DNA of 64,000 nucleotides from Chaetomium olivaceum (taxonomy: Eukaryota > Ascomycota > Sordariomycetes > Sordariales > Chaetomiaceae): NCBI GenBank assembly GCA_039881045.1, contig JAYWVB010000003.1:186001-250000 (forward strand), given 5' to 3'. Made by a program: the position numbers and the translations under genes. Below the pieces are notes generated by a model. It ran no database searches, had not been told where the DNA came from, and saw only the letters and a list, made by a program, of their open reading frames with translations. Position 1 is the stretch's first letter, and each line of letters begins with the position of its first letter. This document shows positions 1 to 11,726 of the stretch, one piece after another.

Positions 1-707
1 GGGATTTGCGTCATTGTACGTTCAGATTTCAGCGGGTTCAGACAAACACATCGATCTGAGCAAGAGGCATGACCTTTGGAACCTCACAACTTTGCAATTT
101 CAGCGTCGGTTTCAAGACCCTTTTCTTAGCGAGCTTACCACTGTATTGTCAGCGGAAGATTCATTTCTTTTTTTTCGCAGCCACGCATTGGCTCCCTCAG
201 ACCTGTGTCACATGCAACTTGCAAGGGCTGGCTGGCGCTGAGACCAGACGGAGTTTGTTGGCCGCCCGCCGCAGCCGAAATTTCTGCCACAGCCAGCCCA
301 TCCCACCACAGCCCGGCCCTTCCGTGCGCAAAGCCCCGACCCGTCCCTCCCTCCCTCCAACCATAAGATAAGGACTGTCTGCCTACGGCGTAGCCGAAAC
401 CTCCGCTGGCACCAGGTACCCGGGCTTCGACCACTTCGATCCAGCCATGCGGTGGAGTCTCAAAACTCCCCGCAACCTCTTCAACACACTGGATCCTATC
501 GCCCTACATATCTCCAATTTCTTCCACTACCACCACGCCGTGTTTAGCGCTCTCGCCTGCCCCTCGCCGGGGACGCGCAAATCGAGACGAGACAAGCACA
601 ATAGCGGCTCGACCGCTCTCCTACCACTACGATTCTACGGCCTCCGCCGCGTCCTCGCGGGCACCATCTCGCTGCCCGCACTACCTCCGTTCCTCTGTAA
701 CTCCACC
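1..707. other. Upstream region of the DGK1-like gene
   Basis: No gene is supported here. Reading frames are open by chance in GC-rich sequence. The last 250 bases are pyrimidine-rich and probably hold the 5' leader of the downstream kinase gene. An ATG at 447 lies in the same frame as the kinase but the extension it would add looks non-conserved, so it is treated as leader. Confidence 0.4.
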
Positions 708-1866
708 ATGTCTACACGACGGGCGAGAAACGTCCCGGCCACGCCACGAGTCATTTCTCCGAGCCCGACACGGTCCGAACTCGATGCGAACGGCGAGGGA
801 TCCTCGCTCTACAATGGTCCAACAACGCGGTCAGCAGCGCGGAGGCGGCTGGCGTCGACTCCCCAGCCTACCCCCTCAGAGCTAGACGAGGATGACAGTC
901 CCGACCTACAAAGAGCCCGGAGCCGGAGCCGCAGCCCCATCGACACACGAACCCTCCGCCGACTCACAACGCGGAAACCCTCGGCCACCACCAACGGCGC
1001 CCCGCTCACCACCGCCGCCGCATTATCTACAAACGGCGAGGCCAAGGCCGCCGGCACAAACGGCCACCTCTCCCCGCCCACCTCCACCACCACCTACTAT
1101 GGCTGGAGCTGGCGCGACTTCAGCCGCAGCCCGAGCCCGCTGGGTCTCATCCCCATCCACCGGCGGTGGCGCGCCTTCGTACACAAGCACGAGGTGGTCC
1201 CGCGCAAAGCGCTGCACGTCTCGATCGGCTTCTTCGTCGTTGTGGCTGTACCTGTCGGGCACGCAGACCCGCGCCGTGTGCCCCTACCTGATGGGCGCGC
1301 TCGTGCCCATCGCCGCCGTCGACGTGCTCCGCCACCACTACGCGCCCTTCAACCGCGTCTATGTGCGCGTGCTGGGCGCGCTGATGCGCGAGAGCGAGTT
1401 TGCGGGCTACAACGGCGTCATTTTTTACTTGCTGGGTGCCTGGGCCGCGCTGTACTGCTTCCCAAGGACGTGGCGGTCATGGGCACGCTGTTGCTCAGCT
1501 GGTGTGATACCGCGGCGAGTACCTTTGGCCGTCTGTACGGCCGCTACACCCCGCGCATCCGCCGCGGCAAGTCGCTGGCGGGCTCGCTCGCTGCGTTTGT
1601 GGTTCGGTGTGGGCACGTCGGTGTTCTTCTGGGGCTGGCTGGCGCCCACCAAGGGGCCTTTTCCTGGGGATGAGCTGTTCATGTTTACCGGGGCCCTGAG
1701 CCTGCCCCGCGCGCTGGCGGATGCGGTCGGGCTGGAGCCGGCGGCTGCGACGATTACGGGCGGGCTGGCGTTGGGGGTTATGAGTGTGTGGTCTGGGCTG
1801 GTGGCGGCGACCAGCGAGGCGATGGATGTGTTTGGGTGGGACGATAACCTGACGATACCGTTCTGA
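708..1866 (+). CDS. DGK1: CTP-dependent diacylglycerol kinase, DGK1-like (frame broken three times)
   Basis: This is an ER/nuclear-envelope integral membrane enzyme that would phosphorylate diacylglycerol to phosphatidate with CTP, opposing lipin. The start at 708 has a good fungal context (CCACCATGT). Residues 1-150 are a low-complexity Ser/Arg-rich cytosolic arm; the membrane domain follows. Family landmarks are GALMRESEFAGYNGV, LLSWCDTAASTFGR, GKSLAGSLAAF and the terminal FGWDDNLTIP, all matching the yeast Dgk1 pattern as I know it. The reading frame shifts at about 1240-1245 (+1), at the CCC run 1461-1463 (-1) and at about 1601-1606 (+1); the conserved protein continues without loss across each break, and no intron fits. 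After correction it is about 385 residues. I take the breaks as sequencing errors. Dolichol kinase is the nearest alternative family, but the C-terminal motif favours DGK1. Confidence 0.85.
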
Positions 1867-4800
1867 GCGGCGTGGGGATTTGGGGGTTCCTGAAGGTCTT
1901 TGGTTGATGGGAGTAATACATGCGAGTTGAGGAAGGTAGCTGGCGGCGTGGGCGAATGTGTATGATGTCTATCGGGTGGTGCATGGCATGGGCGGCGTTT
2001 TGGATCCCGGAACGTGTGAAGATTGGGTTTGGGGGTACATTGTAGCGGTGCGATCTATACCTATGCGGGGTCTTGCGAGGCCATCTCAACCTAGAAACCA
2101 CTTTTCTCTCCCTTCACATTTTGTCTCCATTACGGTCCGTCTCCATGTCTTCCCTCTCAAACCGAATGGTAATTAATGCCTGACTACCCGCGTCCAAGAG
2201 CAGCATGCGGGGGCATTATTGACCTTGGGCAGGCAGTGTCAGCTTGTGGTGTTCTGATATATGGCCCATAGTGAAGGAGCCCGATGACAAGGGCCTGAAA
2301 GAATTGCCCGAATGTCCGTTGGCTCTGCAGCTGCCACGCAAGTGCGAATGTCTTGCATCTGTTCTCTGCGCCCGGCTTGGGACGCGGGGATCGTCAGAAA
2401 AGGGAAAAGAACCTGGAACCCATTCGACAGGGGTATCGAGACCGAAAAGTAAAAAAAAGTGGAGACCCACCTTCCGCAACAACAGGCCACGGGCCCACGG
2501 CACTGTTTTCGCTCCTTTCCCGTCGTTTGTGTTGCGGTTGCTCAACAGCGGAAAATTACTGCGTAGGAACCTGGAAACGTGCCTCTTTCCCAATTCCGAC
2601 GCGACAATTATTTTCTCTCTTGTCCTACGACCGTTCCTTTCACCGCATCCAGCATGTCTTGATTCGCAGAGCAACGTATCACCAAGACACCAGCCGCATT
2701 CCTTTCTTCGCGAACACCTGCTGCCCCTTGCACGCAAACGCGGTCGGGTCGCCGACCACGAATTGCCCCGAAATGTCCGAAATCGCCCGCGTTTGATGAT
2801 CTTGTGTGCTGAATTGCACAACCAGCCCACTCTCAAAACACTCCCGGGGCATCGCGCTCCAAACGACATCTATGGATGGATGTCATTGCGTTGCAAAGAA
2901 GAGCAGTGAGATGGAGATATTCGATATTCCCCCGTTCTGCCTCGCGAATCTCCGCCATGTATGTTTCATGTACGTCTTCCGTTTGGACCTCTCAGAGCGC
3001 ACCTTGGAGACCCGGCTGTGGCGTCTCTGTCCTATAGAATCTTGCCCAGTCATCAATCGGCAGCACACAAGTCTGGTTTAACTGCATCTCCCGTTTCCAC
3101 TCGAGCCCTTATGTTACATTTATCGGTAACCCACACGCCCTGTCGCCTCTCCCCGTTTCTTCTCGAAGCCCGTGATCCCAACGATCGTGGCTGATGGTGG
3201 ATGCCGCAACTGCAACGTCCCCCAGCCCGCAGGAGGCCTTGATGCGTTGTCGTCGTTCCTCACCCGGCCTTGCATCTCACCCCCCCGTTGGCGAACCCGC
3301 ACGCCCTTGCGCTCCTCCGTTTGGATGCCGAGTCGTTGACCACTTCAGTTCTGCCCGCAGCCCGGCCCTCAGCGGTACGCAATACCTTCAGGCCGGCCGG
3401 TTGTCGTGGGAGTCACTCCGTCAAGCTCTCTGACGCAATGCTCACTCCTGCAGGTTGGGGGTCCTTAGCGCGAGAGCGAGGGGAGCCAAAGCCGGCCGTT
3501 CCTTGTCAGCCATGCAGAGGTCTCGACGAGCCAACCTGAGCTTCCATCCTGGCGGGCCCCAGTACTCCGGCTCTATTGCCCAGTGGCCCAATGACGGCCG
3601 TCCGATCCATTGGGGATCTTGTTGGACCGGCGAAACCACCCAGCTCCGTTACTTCGCATGGCCCGCAAGTCATGCTCTTTCCCCGCCTATCGGCTCGCCG
3701 TTGCCACACGGCCCTCCCAGCCCGTGGGAGTCAGCCTATCCGGGCAGCCTGGTATGCAGAATGCATTTCCAAGGCGGCCGTTGAGTGGGCGGGCGTCGAG
3801 ACATGTCCATCCGAAGTCATCTCCCGTTAAGCAGGCATACTCCCCCACACAAGGTCGACGATGGGACAAGGGAGAAAGGTTATCATCAACGGCTCCATGC
3901 CAACGGGCTGGCTTCAATTCCAAGCCGGATCACCGGGACGGTTGTGTACGGTTCACTCAGCCGGATTGTGTCTTAAACTCTGCAGCCGGCTTGGGTGGAT
4001 CTCCACGTTTTCCGGCGCCCCCTTTGACGTACATAACTTGACACCGTTGCGCAGTTACCTCACGCAACTCGCATTACCGAGACCATCAAGGAGCTTTTGT
4101 CCTCCGTCCATCAGCTGGCCAAGGGGCATACAAGTGTAACGCTCGGAACATCCACGGCGTCTTTAGCAGCTGCCGTCGCTTTAAACCCCGGGGGGGCATT
4201 CTGCAGTCTATCTCGGCAGGGCGGAACAAGAGCACAGAAGTCTCAAACATGCATATCCCGGGTGGGCCGCAGGCAGCCGGCGCCGAGGCATACCCTGCAG
4301 GGCGTGTAAGGAGCGTTCAAGTCACTCTACATCTGTGCCGGGGGCTTATCGAAACGCACCTCACTCGTGGGTCCGGGCCGTGGATATTCTTCCCAATGCC
4401 AGGCTGTTGCGGCCGGTGAGCAGCCATTTACTGCCACCACTTGCTCAATTTACCGACTTTCGCCGAGTGGGTGCTCGAAGGCCTTTAGATCCATCCTTTC
4501 CGGCCAATCGAATAATTCCTTTTGTCTATTAGGGCACAGCCATCGTCTTTTCCTCTTCTCACTCATCGGGGGGTTCGAGTTGCAGTCGCAGTCGAGGAAA
4601 AACGCACAGGCCAGGGGTCAGGGTGCTGGCAGCGCTGCCCTGTCTCTCCCTCCCTTGTCCTGTGTAAGACCCCTCCAAAATAATGCCACCTGCAGCATTT
4701 GGACAACACATTGCCCGACCTGACGCATCTCTGCCTAACCCGACTTTCACAACCATCTGTTTGACGTCGCCATTCCCTCTTGCCGAGCCAACGAGGTGGC

Positions 4801-4949
4801 TGCTCTGTGAATCCGGATCCCACGCCGATTTTTACAATTCCGCTTAGCGTCATCACAGTTCGCCAGCTCTGTTCGCTCTGTACCCCGTCTGCTGCACCCT
4901 CGTTGGATGGTCGATCCCATCAATCGTCGTCTTGGTGCCCCTTCGCCGA

Positions 4950-4984
4950 TTCGTTCGTTCGTTCGTTCGTCCGTCCGTCCTTCG
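4950..4984. repeat. TTCG/TCCG microsatellite
   Basis: About five tandem TTCG units are followed by about three TCCG units, inside the gene-poor region. It is a simple tetranucleotide repeat with no visible function. Confidence 0.85.
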
Positions 4985-5815
4985 TCGTCTCCGTCCTCCA
5001 GCTCGCCGTTCCTGCGAATGCTGCCTACCGTTTCTCCTTGCCCGCTCCCGGCCACTCTATGGCAACACACCTCATGACCTCTAGACTTTTTGATGAGCCG
5101 AACGGTCGTCCCCCAAACCTCCACCCGTGGTTCCAGCCTGTCATATGCCGTCCCCGTCCCCCATCTCGTCGTTCGGCCAGGTCTCCGGCAAGGCCAACCC
5201 CTGTTCATGGCTCCGTTGTCTTCGCCTTCCATCCCTCGCTCGGCTAGCAGTGCTACGTTCACACCCCCACTGGTCCCTCCCTTCCGGATCTTGGCCGTTG
5301 AGCCTCCTATTCTCAGTCCCACCTCACTCCCTCTCGCCCCTTGGTATTTGCTTCCTTTCCTAGACCCCGGAGCCTAGAACTGAGGAGCACACCGGAGTTC
5401 CTTGTCAGAGTGATGAGATTCTCTGTCCCGTTCCCCTCTTGACGTCGGCTCCACCAATACAAACGGCGACAGTCGCCCCCCGGCATATGCATCCTGTTTT
5501 GATCACTCCTTTCTCTGATCAATCGAAACTTGTACCCAAGCCAATCCGGGGCTACCGGCTCGGCCAACTGCTCAAGATCACCCCATCGACCATGCCATCT
5601 CCCCTCTGGTTGGTTTGCCCCCCGTGAAGGGCAGACGGACGAGAGGTGTGGCTCGATGAAGACCGGCCCGTCGTCGTCACCTTCACCTTTATGGCATCGT
5701 CGCTCTCCCTGGTTTCAAGCGGGGTCAGGAAGGTCCTTGACGAATAGAGTCACTGGCCGTTATCCTCCTCAAGCTCGTGATGGCGACGTTCCGTGGGGGG
5801 GGGTCTTCAGAAAGG

Positions 5816-5822
5816 TATAAAA
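5816..5822 (+). promoter_or_regulatory. TATA box (TATAAAA) upstream of KXD1
   Basis: A perfect TATAAAA lies about 245 bases before the KXD1 start and is followed by a CT-rich, then CA-rich leader typical of filamentous-fungal 5' UTRs. The gene below it on the same strand is the KxDL protein, so this is probably its core promoter. The assignment rests on position only. Confidence 0.5.
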
Positions 5823-6067
5823 TGGGTCGTCGTTGACGGGTTCGAGCTCAGTTCTTCTTTCTCCTTTCTCTTCACTTTCTCTCCTCTCCAAGAAGCACAC
5901 GCAAGAGCACAAGGCATACTTCCCACCTCTCAACCAAGTCGGACTGTCCCAAGTGACACCATCTTCACAAACAAACACTTCCACCTTGAGAGAGCCTACA
6001 CCGGCCACAAGCCTCGTCACACACCCCTCAACCCACTTAGACATTATCCGTCTGCCCACTCCTCACC

Positions 6068-7053
6068 ATGTCTTCCACGTACGCGCCCCACTACTACGCC
6101 AGCGGCGCCCTGCCCATCCCGCCCAGCAAGCCCCAGTACCAGAACCCGGCCGCCAGCGGCTACTACCCCAGCGGCGAGAGCACCTACTCGGTGTCGCCGC
6201 CCGAGGACCTGGACCCTTCCGTCGTCAGCTCGGCCTCGGGCTACGGCAACAGCTACTCCGTCACCACCAGCTACGCCGGCAGCAGCCAGGGCGAGTACGA
6301 CAGCAGCGCCGGCTCCGCCGCCGGCGTCGACCTCAACGAGTACATGCAGGAGCGCTTTGCCGCCACCTTTGACCCCCTCGCCCTGGATAAGTGCACCGCC
6401 AAGCAGGCGCAGACGTTAGTTTGACCTCCTCCTGTCTTTTTCTGTCTTGCCCGCTCGCTCGGAGAGAGCGAACGAGCGCGCGGGGGTGGAGTTTGCGCGT
6501 CGTCGGCAACGAGCGAGCGAGTAGAGCAGAGCAACCTACGCAGTATATGTGCGTTTTTGTCACGCTCTGCTCGCAGCCGGCTGCCGCGCGCCTAGCAAAC
6601 GGACGGGATTGCCTGTGAAGACGAAACCCGATAGTTACTAACTGTCAAATGTCAAAAAAACCAGATCCGGCCATCTGAACGCCAAACACCGCGAGCTGCT
6701 CGAGCTGCAGGCAAAGGCGCAAGCGCGCCTGGCCAAGTCGGGGCGCGGTTTGCGCAGGGGCTGGAGGACGCGCGCGAGGTGCGCGAGGATCTCGAGTGGA
6801 CGCAGAAGAAGGTCGCGTAAGTACAGAAATCTACTCTTGCTGGTGGTGGTTTCCCCTGGGAGAGGGGGGGGGGCTGAGTTTGAGTTGCGTTGAGTCGTTG
6901 CGGCTCGCTCAACTCAAATCAAAACTTGCACGAAAACGGGAGCTGACGAAACGCGCGAAAACAACCAGATCGCTCAAGACCAAGGCGTCAAAAAAGCACT
7001 CCAAGGAGTACGCAAAGGCGCGCGCGCGCTACCCCTCGCCCGATCTGTACTAA
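6068..7053 (+). CDS. KXD1: KxDL-domain protein (BLOC-1-related KXD1), three exons
   Basis: KXD1 belongs to the BLOC-1/BORC-related complexes that act on endosome and lysosome/vacuole positioning. Exons are 6068-6414, 6665-6816 and 6969-7053; both introns begin GTTAGT or GTAAGT and end CAG, and joining gives a continuous protein of about 194 residues. The N-terminal 95 residues are Tyr/Ser/Pro-rich and look disordered. The KxDL domain follows, starting near FDPLALDKCTAKQAQT and running through HRELLELQAKAQARLAK, a predicted coiled coil, to a basic tail. Exon 2 is one base short in the G run 6740-6743: before it the frame gives AQARLAKS, after it FAQGLEDAREVREDLEW. One extra G repairs the frame exactly, so an undercall is likely. 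Family assignment is by remembered similarity. Confidence 0.8.
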
Positions 7054-8855
7054 TCTCTTCCAAACCTCGCTATCTGGTTTTTCATTCCTCTGGCGTTGCG
7101 GTTGATTTAGCGTTTTTCTCTTTACTTTATTTTTGAGCCTCATTCCAAAAACGGCAGGAGACGGGTCGCATGCACCAGCCTTACTACCTAAATCTTGTTC
7201 GTTTCTGAAACTAAACGAGCAGATGGCAGGTTGCGTTGTGTTGCGTCTGGCGGCGAGATAGGGGGGCGTGGTATGGGGTGAGGACGGAGAAAGGGGAGGA
7301 GGGGGGTGTGAGGAAGAGCCTCGCGCGAGAAGCGACGTTGGTTGGGAAAACGAGGCTGGGCTGCAACAATGCTGATCGTCTCAGCCGCGAACACTGCACT
7401 GCACTGCGCTCGCACAATTTCCGCTGCCTTGCCGTTTCTAGCGAGAAAACGGCGGGTTTGGGTGTGTGCGGTGTGGTGCGGTGTGCGGTGGTTGCGGCAT
7501 CTTGCTTGCTTGCTTTGCTTGCTGCATGCAGCCCCGTTTTCTGACCTGACAGCTCACACCCCCCCCCCCCTTTTTCCCGCACTCCCTGTTCATAACGCAG
7601 GTCTCGCGACGGCGCGGCCCGCGCTTTCTCCACTCCCTCCTTGTGCGCAAATCTCCGCGCGCGCATCGGGGACGGCGGCGGCCGCTGCGGCTTGTTTCAC
7701 ACACATGATTGTTACGACGGTATGATTGGGCGGGAGGCGGACGGACAGGAAAGGACAGGACAGGACAGGAGGGGCGTGAACGGAGAGGATTTCCGGTTGT
7801 CTGGGTGCTGGGTATTTCTTATTTTCTGGGTTTTCATGTATGTGCCTGGCGGGAAAAAGGTTGGTTGGGTTGGGTGGTGGTGGCCAAAAAGTACCGGTAC
7901 TTCCCTCTCCTCTGCTGCGGACAGCACAGCACAGCTTGGCTCGCTCACTCCCGCACGCCCCCTCCACTCCCGCCTTCTTGACGCACACCCCCCCGGGGCG
8001 GGAAGGACGGGCGGGAACGATCGGGGCTGCAGGGTGTGTGTGTGGCTGGGCTAGGGCCAAGCTAGCGTACCCGGCTGTGTGGGAGAGGCGGGGAGAGCGG
8101 AGGAGCGAGGGTGTGGACTGCCCGCTCGTCCTGTACCCTGGCCTTGCTTGGGCGCACAGAACCAAGCTTTGGAGCGCGGGCGGGTCGGTCGACCTGCCGA
8201 CGAGCCGGGGCCACGTGAGAGGGCGAGAAGCGGACGCGCGGGCTGGCTGGAGCTGCTGCTGGGGAGGCGATGGGGGGGGTGGGCTTTCCTTTTTCGGGTG
8301 GCCGTGGGATGACTAGTTCTACTCTGGTATGAGGAGGCTGGGCGGACTGTATGACATGGGTGGGTGGATCTCTCTCTCTGTCTGTCTCTATGTACTGGGC
8401 CGGTCAGGTGGATTTCACGTGTTCTTTTGATGCCTAGCGTTCTTAGCCTTGTGTTGATGTTTACTCCGTAGGAGGTGAAAAACGCGGTAGATCTTAGTTC
8501 CTTGCTCCCCGCTACGTGACAGTGTGCCCGTGATCTAATTCCGGCCCGGCCAAATACAGTGTCCTCTCCGCCCTCCCCGCGCCAGAACGAGGGCTCAACC
8601 CTCTCCCGACACTGTGCCCAAACCCCTCCAGCCCGAACTGTGGCTGTCCATGCCGTCAGGTGACGTGGTTGGCCCCAACCGAGCCACCTGGAGGCTTGCG
8701 AGGGTTGTCATGTGTCGTAACCCCTGAGCCGTCACGTGACGCCTACCTGTCTGTCCTGGCACTCTCTTACACTCTTTTCCCTATTCTAACAAGACGAAAT
8801 ATCCATACATTGTTTGCTACTATCATTGACATAGCCCCTTAATCACTGCCGCCCC
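7054..8855. other. Convergent intergenic region
   Basis: The stretch lies between the 3' ends of KXD1 and the next gene. It is GC-rich, with homopolymer runs and a GGACA-type pentanucleotide repeat at about 7742-7770. I see no protein domain and no RNA gene. Confidence 0.5.
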
Positions 8856-10057
8856 TCAACCGACAGTAGCAGAAGCAGCAACGCCCTCGACATCCTCAAA
8901 CTCATCGAAATCATCGAACTCTTCCGAGTAATCCACACCCTCCACCGCCTCCCCTTCGTTGCCGGCATCATCCGCAGCGTCAACGCCCTCAGCGGTTTCA
9001 ACATCCTCGGCAGCGTAGGCGCCCTCAGCACCAGTACCCTCAATACCCTCACCAACACCCTCCTCGGCACCCTCAACATCCTCAGCACCCTCCTCAACAC
9101 GCTCAACATCTGCAGCATCCTCGACCTCTTCAATCCCCCGCTTCACCCCAGCACTAGCACTGACACTCTCCCCACTACCACCACCACCGCTACGCTTCCA
9201 ACAGCGCACCAGCCACGACCCCACCGAGGGCAGGCCCTTGAACTTCTCCATCCCCTCCCAGGGGTTCTCGTTGCTGGCGGCGTCGTAGTAGTCGACGTAC
9301 CAGAGCGGGTTGATGGGGCTGGGGGCGGAGCGAGTGTTTTTGTTGTTGGTGTTTTTGTTGGTGTTGGGGTTGGTGTCGAGGGGTTGGGGCGGGTGTTGTT
9401 GTTACGGTTATTGTAACTGTTGTTGTAGTTGTCGTTGTAGTTGCTGTTGTGGTTGTTGTTGTTGTGGTTGCTGTTGTGGTTGCTATTGTAACTGTCGTTG
9501 TAGTTGTCGTTGTAGTTGTCGTTGTAGTTGTTGTTGTAGTTGTTGTAACCATCGCCCCGTCCTCTACCCCAGTTTCCGCCGCCCCTGTTTCCACCACCCC
9601 TATTGCCGCCGCGGGGATTGTAGTCCCCTCTGCGGCCTCCGGCGTGTGGGCGCTGGGTGTTTCCGTATGGTGGGGCGGCTGCATCGCCGGCGCTGGCGTC
9701 GGGGTAGCCGTCAGAGTCGGAATAGGTGATTTCATCCCTGGTGGATGCAGAGGCCTTTTGCCTCTTGTGCGGGTGAGCCTGGACACGGTATGCGGTGAGC
9801 CGGGGCTCCTCGTCGTTGATGGCGATGACGGCGTTGTCCAGGAGCGGGTTGAAGCGCCGTCTCTTGGACGGCTGGTCAGCGTTGTCGTCGTCGTCTTCGA
9901 TGGGTCTGGTGCCGCCAAAGCTGGTGAAGCCTAGGGTTTTGGCCATGGTGGCGTCTTCGGCCACTTCGACCTCGTTGTTGGACTCTTCATTGTTGGAGTT
10001 GCTGTAGAAGTCATCCTCGAAGAGGTCGATTTCATCGGGATTGTTTGGGCGCGACAT
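8856..10057 (-). CDS. Conserved fungal protein of unknown function, Asn-rich linker
   Basis: I do not recognise a named family. The start at 10057 opens an acidic N-terminus (EIDLFEDDFYSN) followed by a basic patch SKRRRF that could be a nuclear signal. A Gly/Arg (RGG-like) segment leads into a long Asn/Tyr run encoded by near-perfect trinucleotide repeats. Then comes a block that looks conserved, PLWYVDYYDAASNENPWE, followed by MEKFKGLPSVGSWLVRCWKR, and finally a highly acidic Glu/Asp/Val/Ala tail ending EFDDFDEFEDVEG. The frame breaks at the four-base run 9380-9383 (C run on the coding strand): one added C joins both halves into 400 residues. RGG repeats and the acidic tail suggest a nuclear RNA-related role, which is inference only. 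The gene is divergent from the gene at 10968. Confidence 0.65.
9394..9552. repeat. Trinucleotide repeat coding Asn/Tyr/Asp
   Basis: On the plus strand the stretch is an imperfect GTT/GTA/GTC array; on the coding minus strand it encodes the Asn- and Tyr-rich linker of the gene at 8856-10057. The plus-strand open frames across it (runs of Val, Leu or Cys) are shadows. Confidence 0.85.
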
Positions 10058-10967
10058 GTTGGAGTATGTGCCGGGGATGTGCGGACAATGCGGGTAGATG
10101 AAAGTGAGTAGGATGGTGCGGCTTGCTTGAATGAGGGTCGGCTGTTGATATAAGCAGGATGAATGAATGAAGGATGAAAGAAGCCAAGTGAGTGGGCGAA
10201 CGAATGAATAAATGAATGAGCTGGATTGGGAAAAGGCGTCTCTTTGTTGAAGCTGTCCGCTTGCGGCGAAATGCTAATGAATTGGCGCCAGTGTCTGTGG
10301 CGAGTCGCTAGACAAAAGACCAAGCAATTGCTTTCAGAAATGATGGGGTGGGTATCCTTAGACTCGCAAACAAAACTCTACAACAGACAAGGCAAATGCA
10401 AATGAACTGCAGTTCGATGTGATGCTGTTCTCAGCCTTGTGGGGCTGCCAAAATGAGATTCAGAGCCGCAACTCGATGAGCAGGGGCAAGGAGCACACAG
10501 TATGCAATGGGAAATTGCTTTAAATGGTGTGGAAGTGGTTGTCGTGATGGTTGTGTTATCGCCGATGTTAATGATAGAATGGAGTTAACTGAAGCTGCAG
10601 AATGGCTTGGCTATGCGCGATGTCATGTCGAATGCAGTCCAATCAACCGAAAGGGGAGGGACGTTTCAAGGGAAATCGGAATGGGAACTTTGGAGAAAGG
10701 AAAAGGCATCTCGACTGCCCGTGCACTGTGTTGAATTGTTGCTGGCGCACGGGCGAAAGCCTCCGATCTTCAAACCCCCTGTTAGTGCCATCCTCAACCC
10801 TTGTAATCTCCCAACCTCACCATACTCGCCTCACCTCTTATATATACGTACTACCTCCACGTTACCTTCCATCTCTCCATCTCTCCATCTCATCAATCTC
10901 ATCAACATTAACCACAACCACAACCACAACCAAACCATCAACCCAACAACCCAAACAACCAACCACC
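10058..10967. promoter_or_regulatory. Divergent promoter region
   Basis: It separates two oppositely transcribed genes. A TATATATACG stretch at about 10840 followed by an ACC/AAC-rich leader points to transcription of the plus-strand gene from about 10870-10900. No other gene is visible. Confidence 0.4.
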
Positions 10968-11676
10968 ATGACGACCCCTTCACCATCGCCATCACCCATC
11001 ACCATCCGCCTCCCCTCCAAATACACCAACCGAACCACCGCTCCAACAACACCACCACCCTTCACCCCCCCACCCCTCCCCTTCCTCCAACGCACCTGGA
11101 CAGTAACCCACTCGACCCTCAAGATGTGGCGATCCGCGCGCAACGTCCGCATCACCTACGGCGCCCTCCCCCCAGCAGCAGCAACATCCTCCTCATCATC
11201 CTCAACCACAACCACAACCTCACCCTCCACCACCCCGCACCGCTCCCGCGTCTCCGACACGGTCGAGTACGAGGCCCTGTCCGGCCGCGGCGGCGTCAAG
11301 CGCATTGCCGGCGTCGACACGGCGTCTGTGGCGGGGGATACGGGGGTGTGGGACTGGCGGGGCAGGGTGGTTGTTTTTTGTGGGCAGTCATTGGGAGGTG
11401 TTGGGGTGGGGGGAGCGGGCTGTTCCTGAGGCAGATAGGGTTGGAGGGGAAGAGGAGACGGAGACGGAGAGGTGGGTTGTGACGTGGTTCGCGCCGACGG
11501 TGTTTACGGCCGAGGGGGTTGATGTGTATAGCGACAGGCCGGGTGGGGCGAGCGAGGGGTTGGTGAAGGAGGTGTTGGCTGAGCTGGCGAGGGTGTGTGA
11601 GGGGAAGGGGAAGCTGGGCGAGATTGTGGGCGGGGAGATGAAGGAGGTGGCTGTTAGCCTGCCGTGGAAGGAGTGA
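10968..11676 (+). CDS. Hypothetical protein, WEVLGWG motif (one frame break)
   Basis: I cannot name the family. The start at 10968 follows a CA-rich leader and has a strong context (CCACCATGA). The N-terminal 90 residues are Pro/Thr/Ser-rich around a basic TLKMWRSARNVRITYGAL segment. The conserved-looking part is VEYEALSGRGGVKRIAGVDT, then a Trp-rich block WLFFVGSHWEVLGWGE, then ERWVVTWFAPTVFTAEGVD followed by a helix LVKEVLAELARV. The frame must shift by +1 (or -2) near 11363, in DWRGKGW-like sequence; both frames are open on their own side and the protein closes at about 235 residues. The repeated aromatic beta-like segments would suit a small-molecule-binding barrel, but that is a guess. 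Its 3' end converges on the LENG1-like gene 50 bases away. Confidence 0.55.
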
Positions 11677-11726
11677 AAGGGATGTGGTGTGGTGGTGCTG
11701 ATGCCGCTTGTATTATTGGGCTGTTT

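Larger units (their letters stand above)
1867..6067. other. Gene-poor 4.2-kb region upstream of KXD1
   Basis: No conserved protein, tRNA or rRNA is visible on either strand. Frames are open only because of GC content and carry no recognisable domain. The first 300 bases are presumably the 3' UTR of the DGK1-like gene. The remainder is pyrimidine-rich on the plus strand and ends in a TATA-bearing promoter. It could hold a long 5' leader or a noncoding transcript, but nothing in the sequence proves either. Confidence 0.5.

Noticed and set aside
708..1866. DGK1-like gene as a pseudogene
   Set aside because: The three breaks are single-base, the protein is otherwise complete with all motifs, and similar breaks occur in essential genes nearby.
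4747..5322. 191-codon minus-strand frame
   Set aside because: Composition is Arg/Gly/Thr-rich as expected from antisense GC-rich sequence; no conserved motif.
7441..8320. Several 90-190 codon frames on both strands
   Set aside because: They overlap one another in all frames, lack domains and follow only from GC richness and simple repeats.
9310..9934. Plus-strand frames of Val, Cys or Leu runs
   Set aside because: Shadow of the trinucleotide repeat that codes Asn/Tyr on the minus strand.
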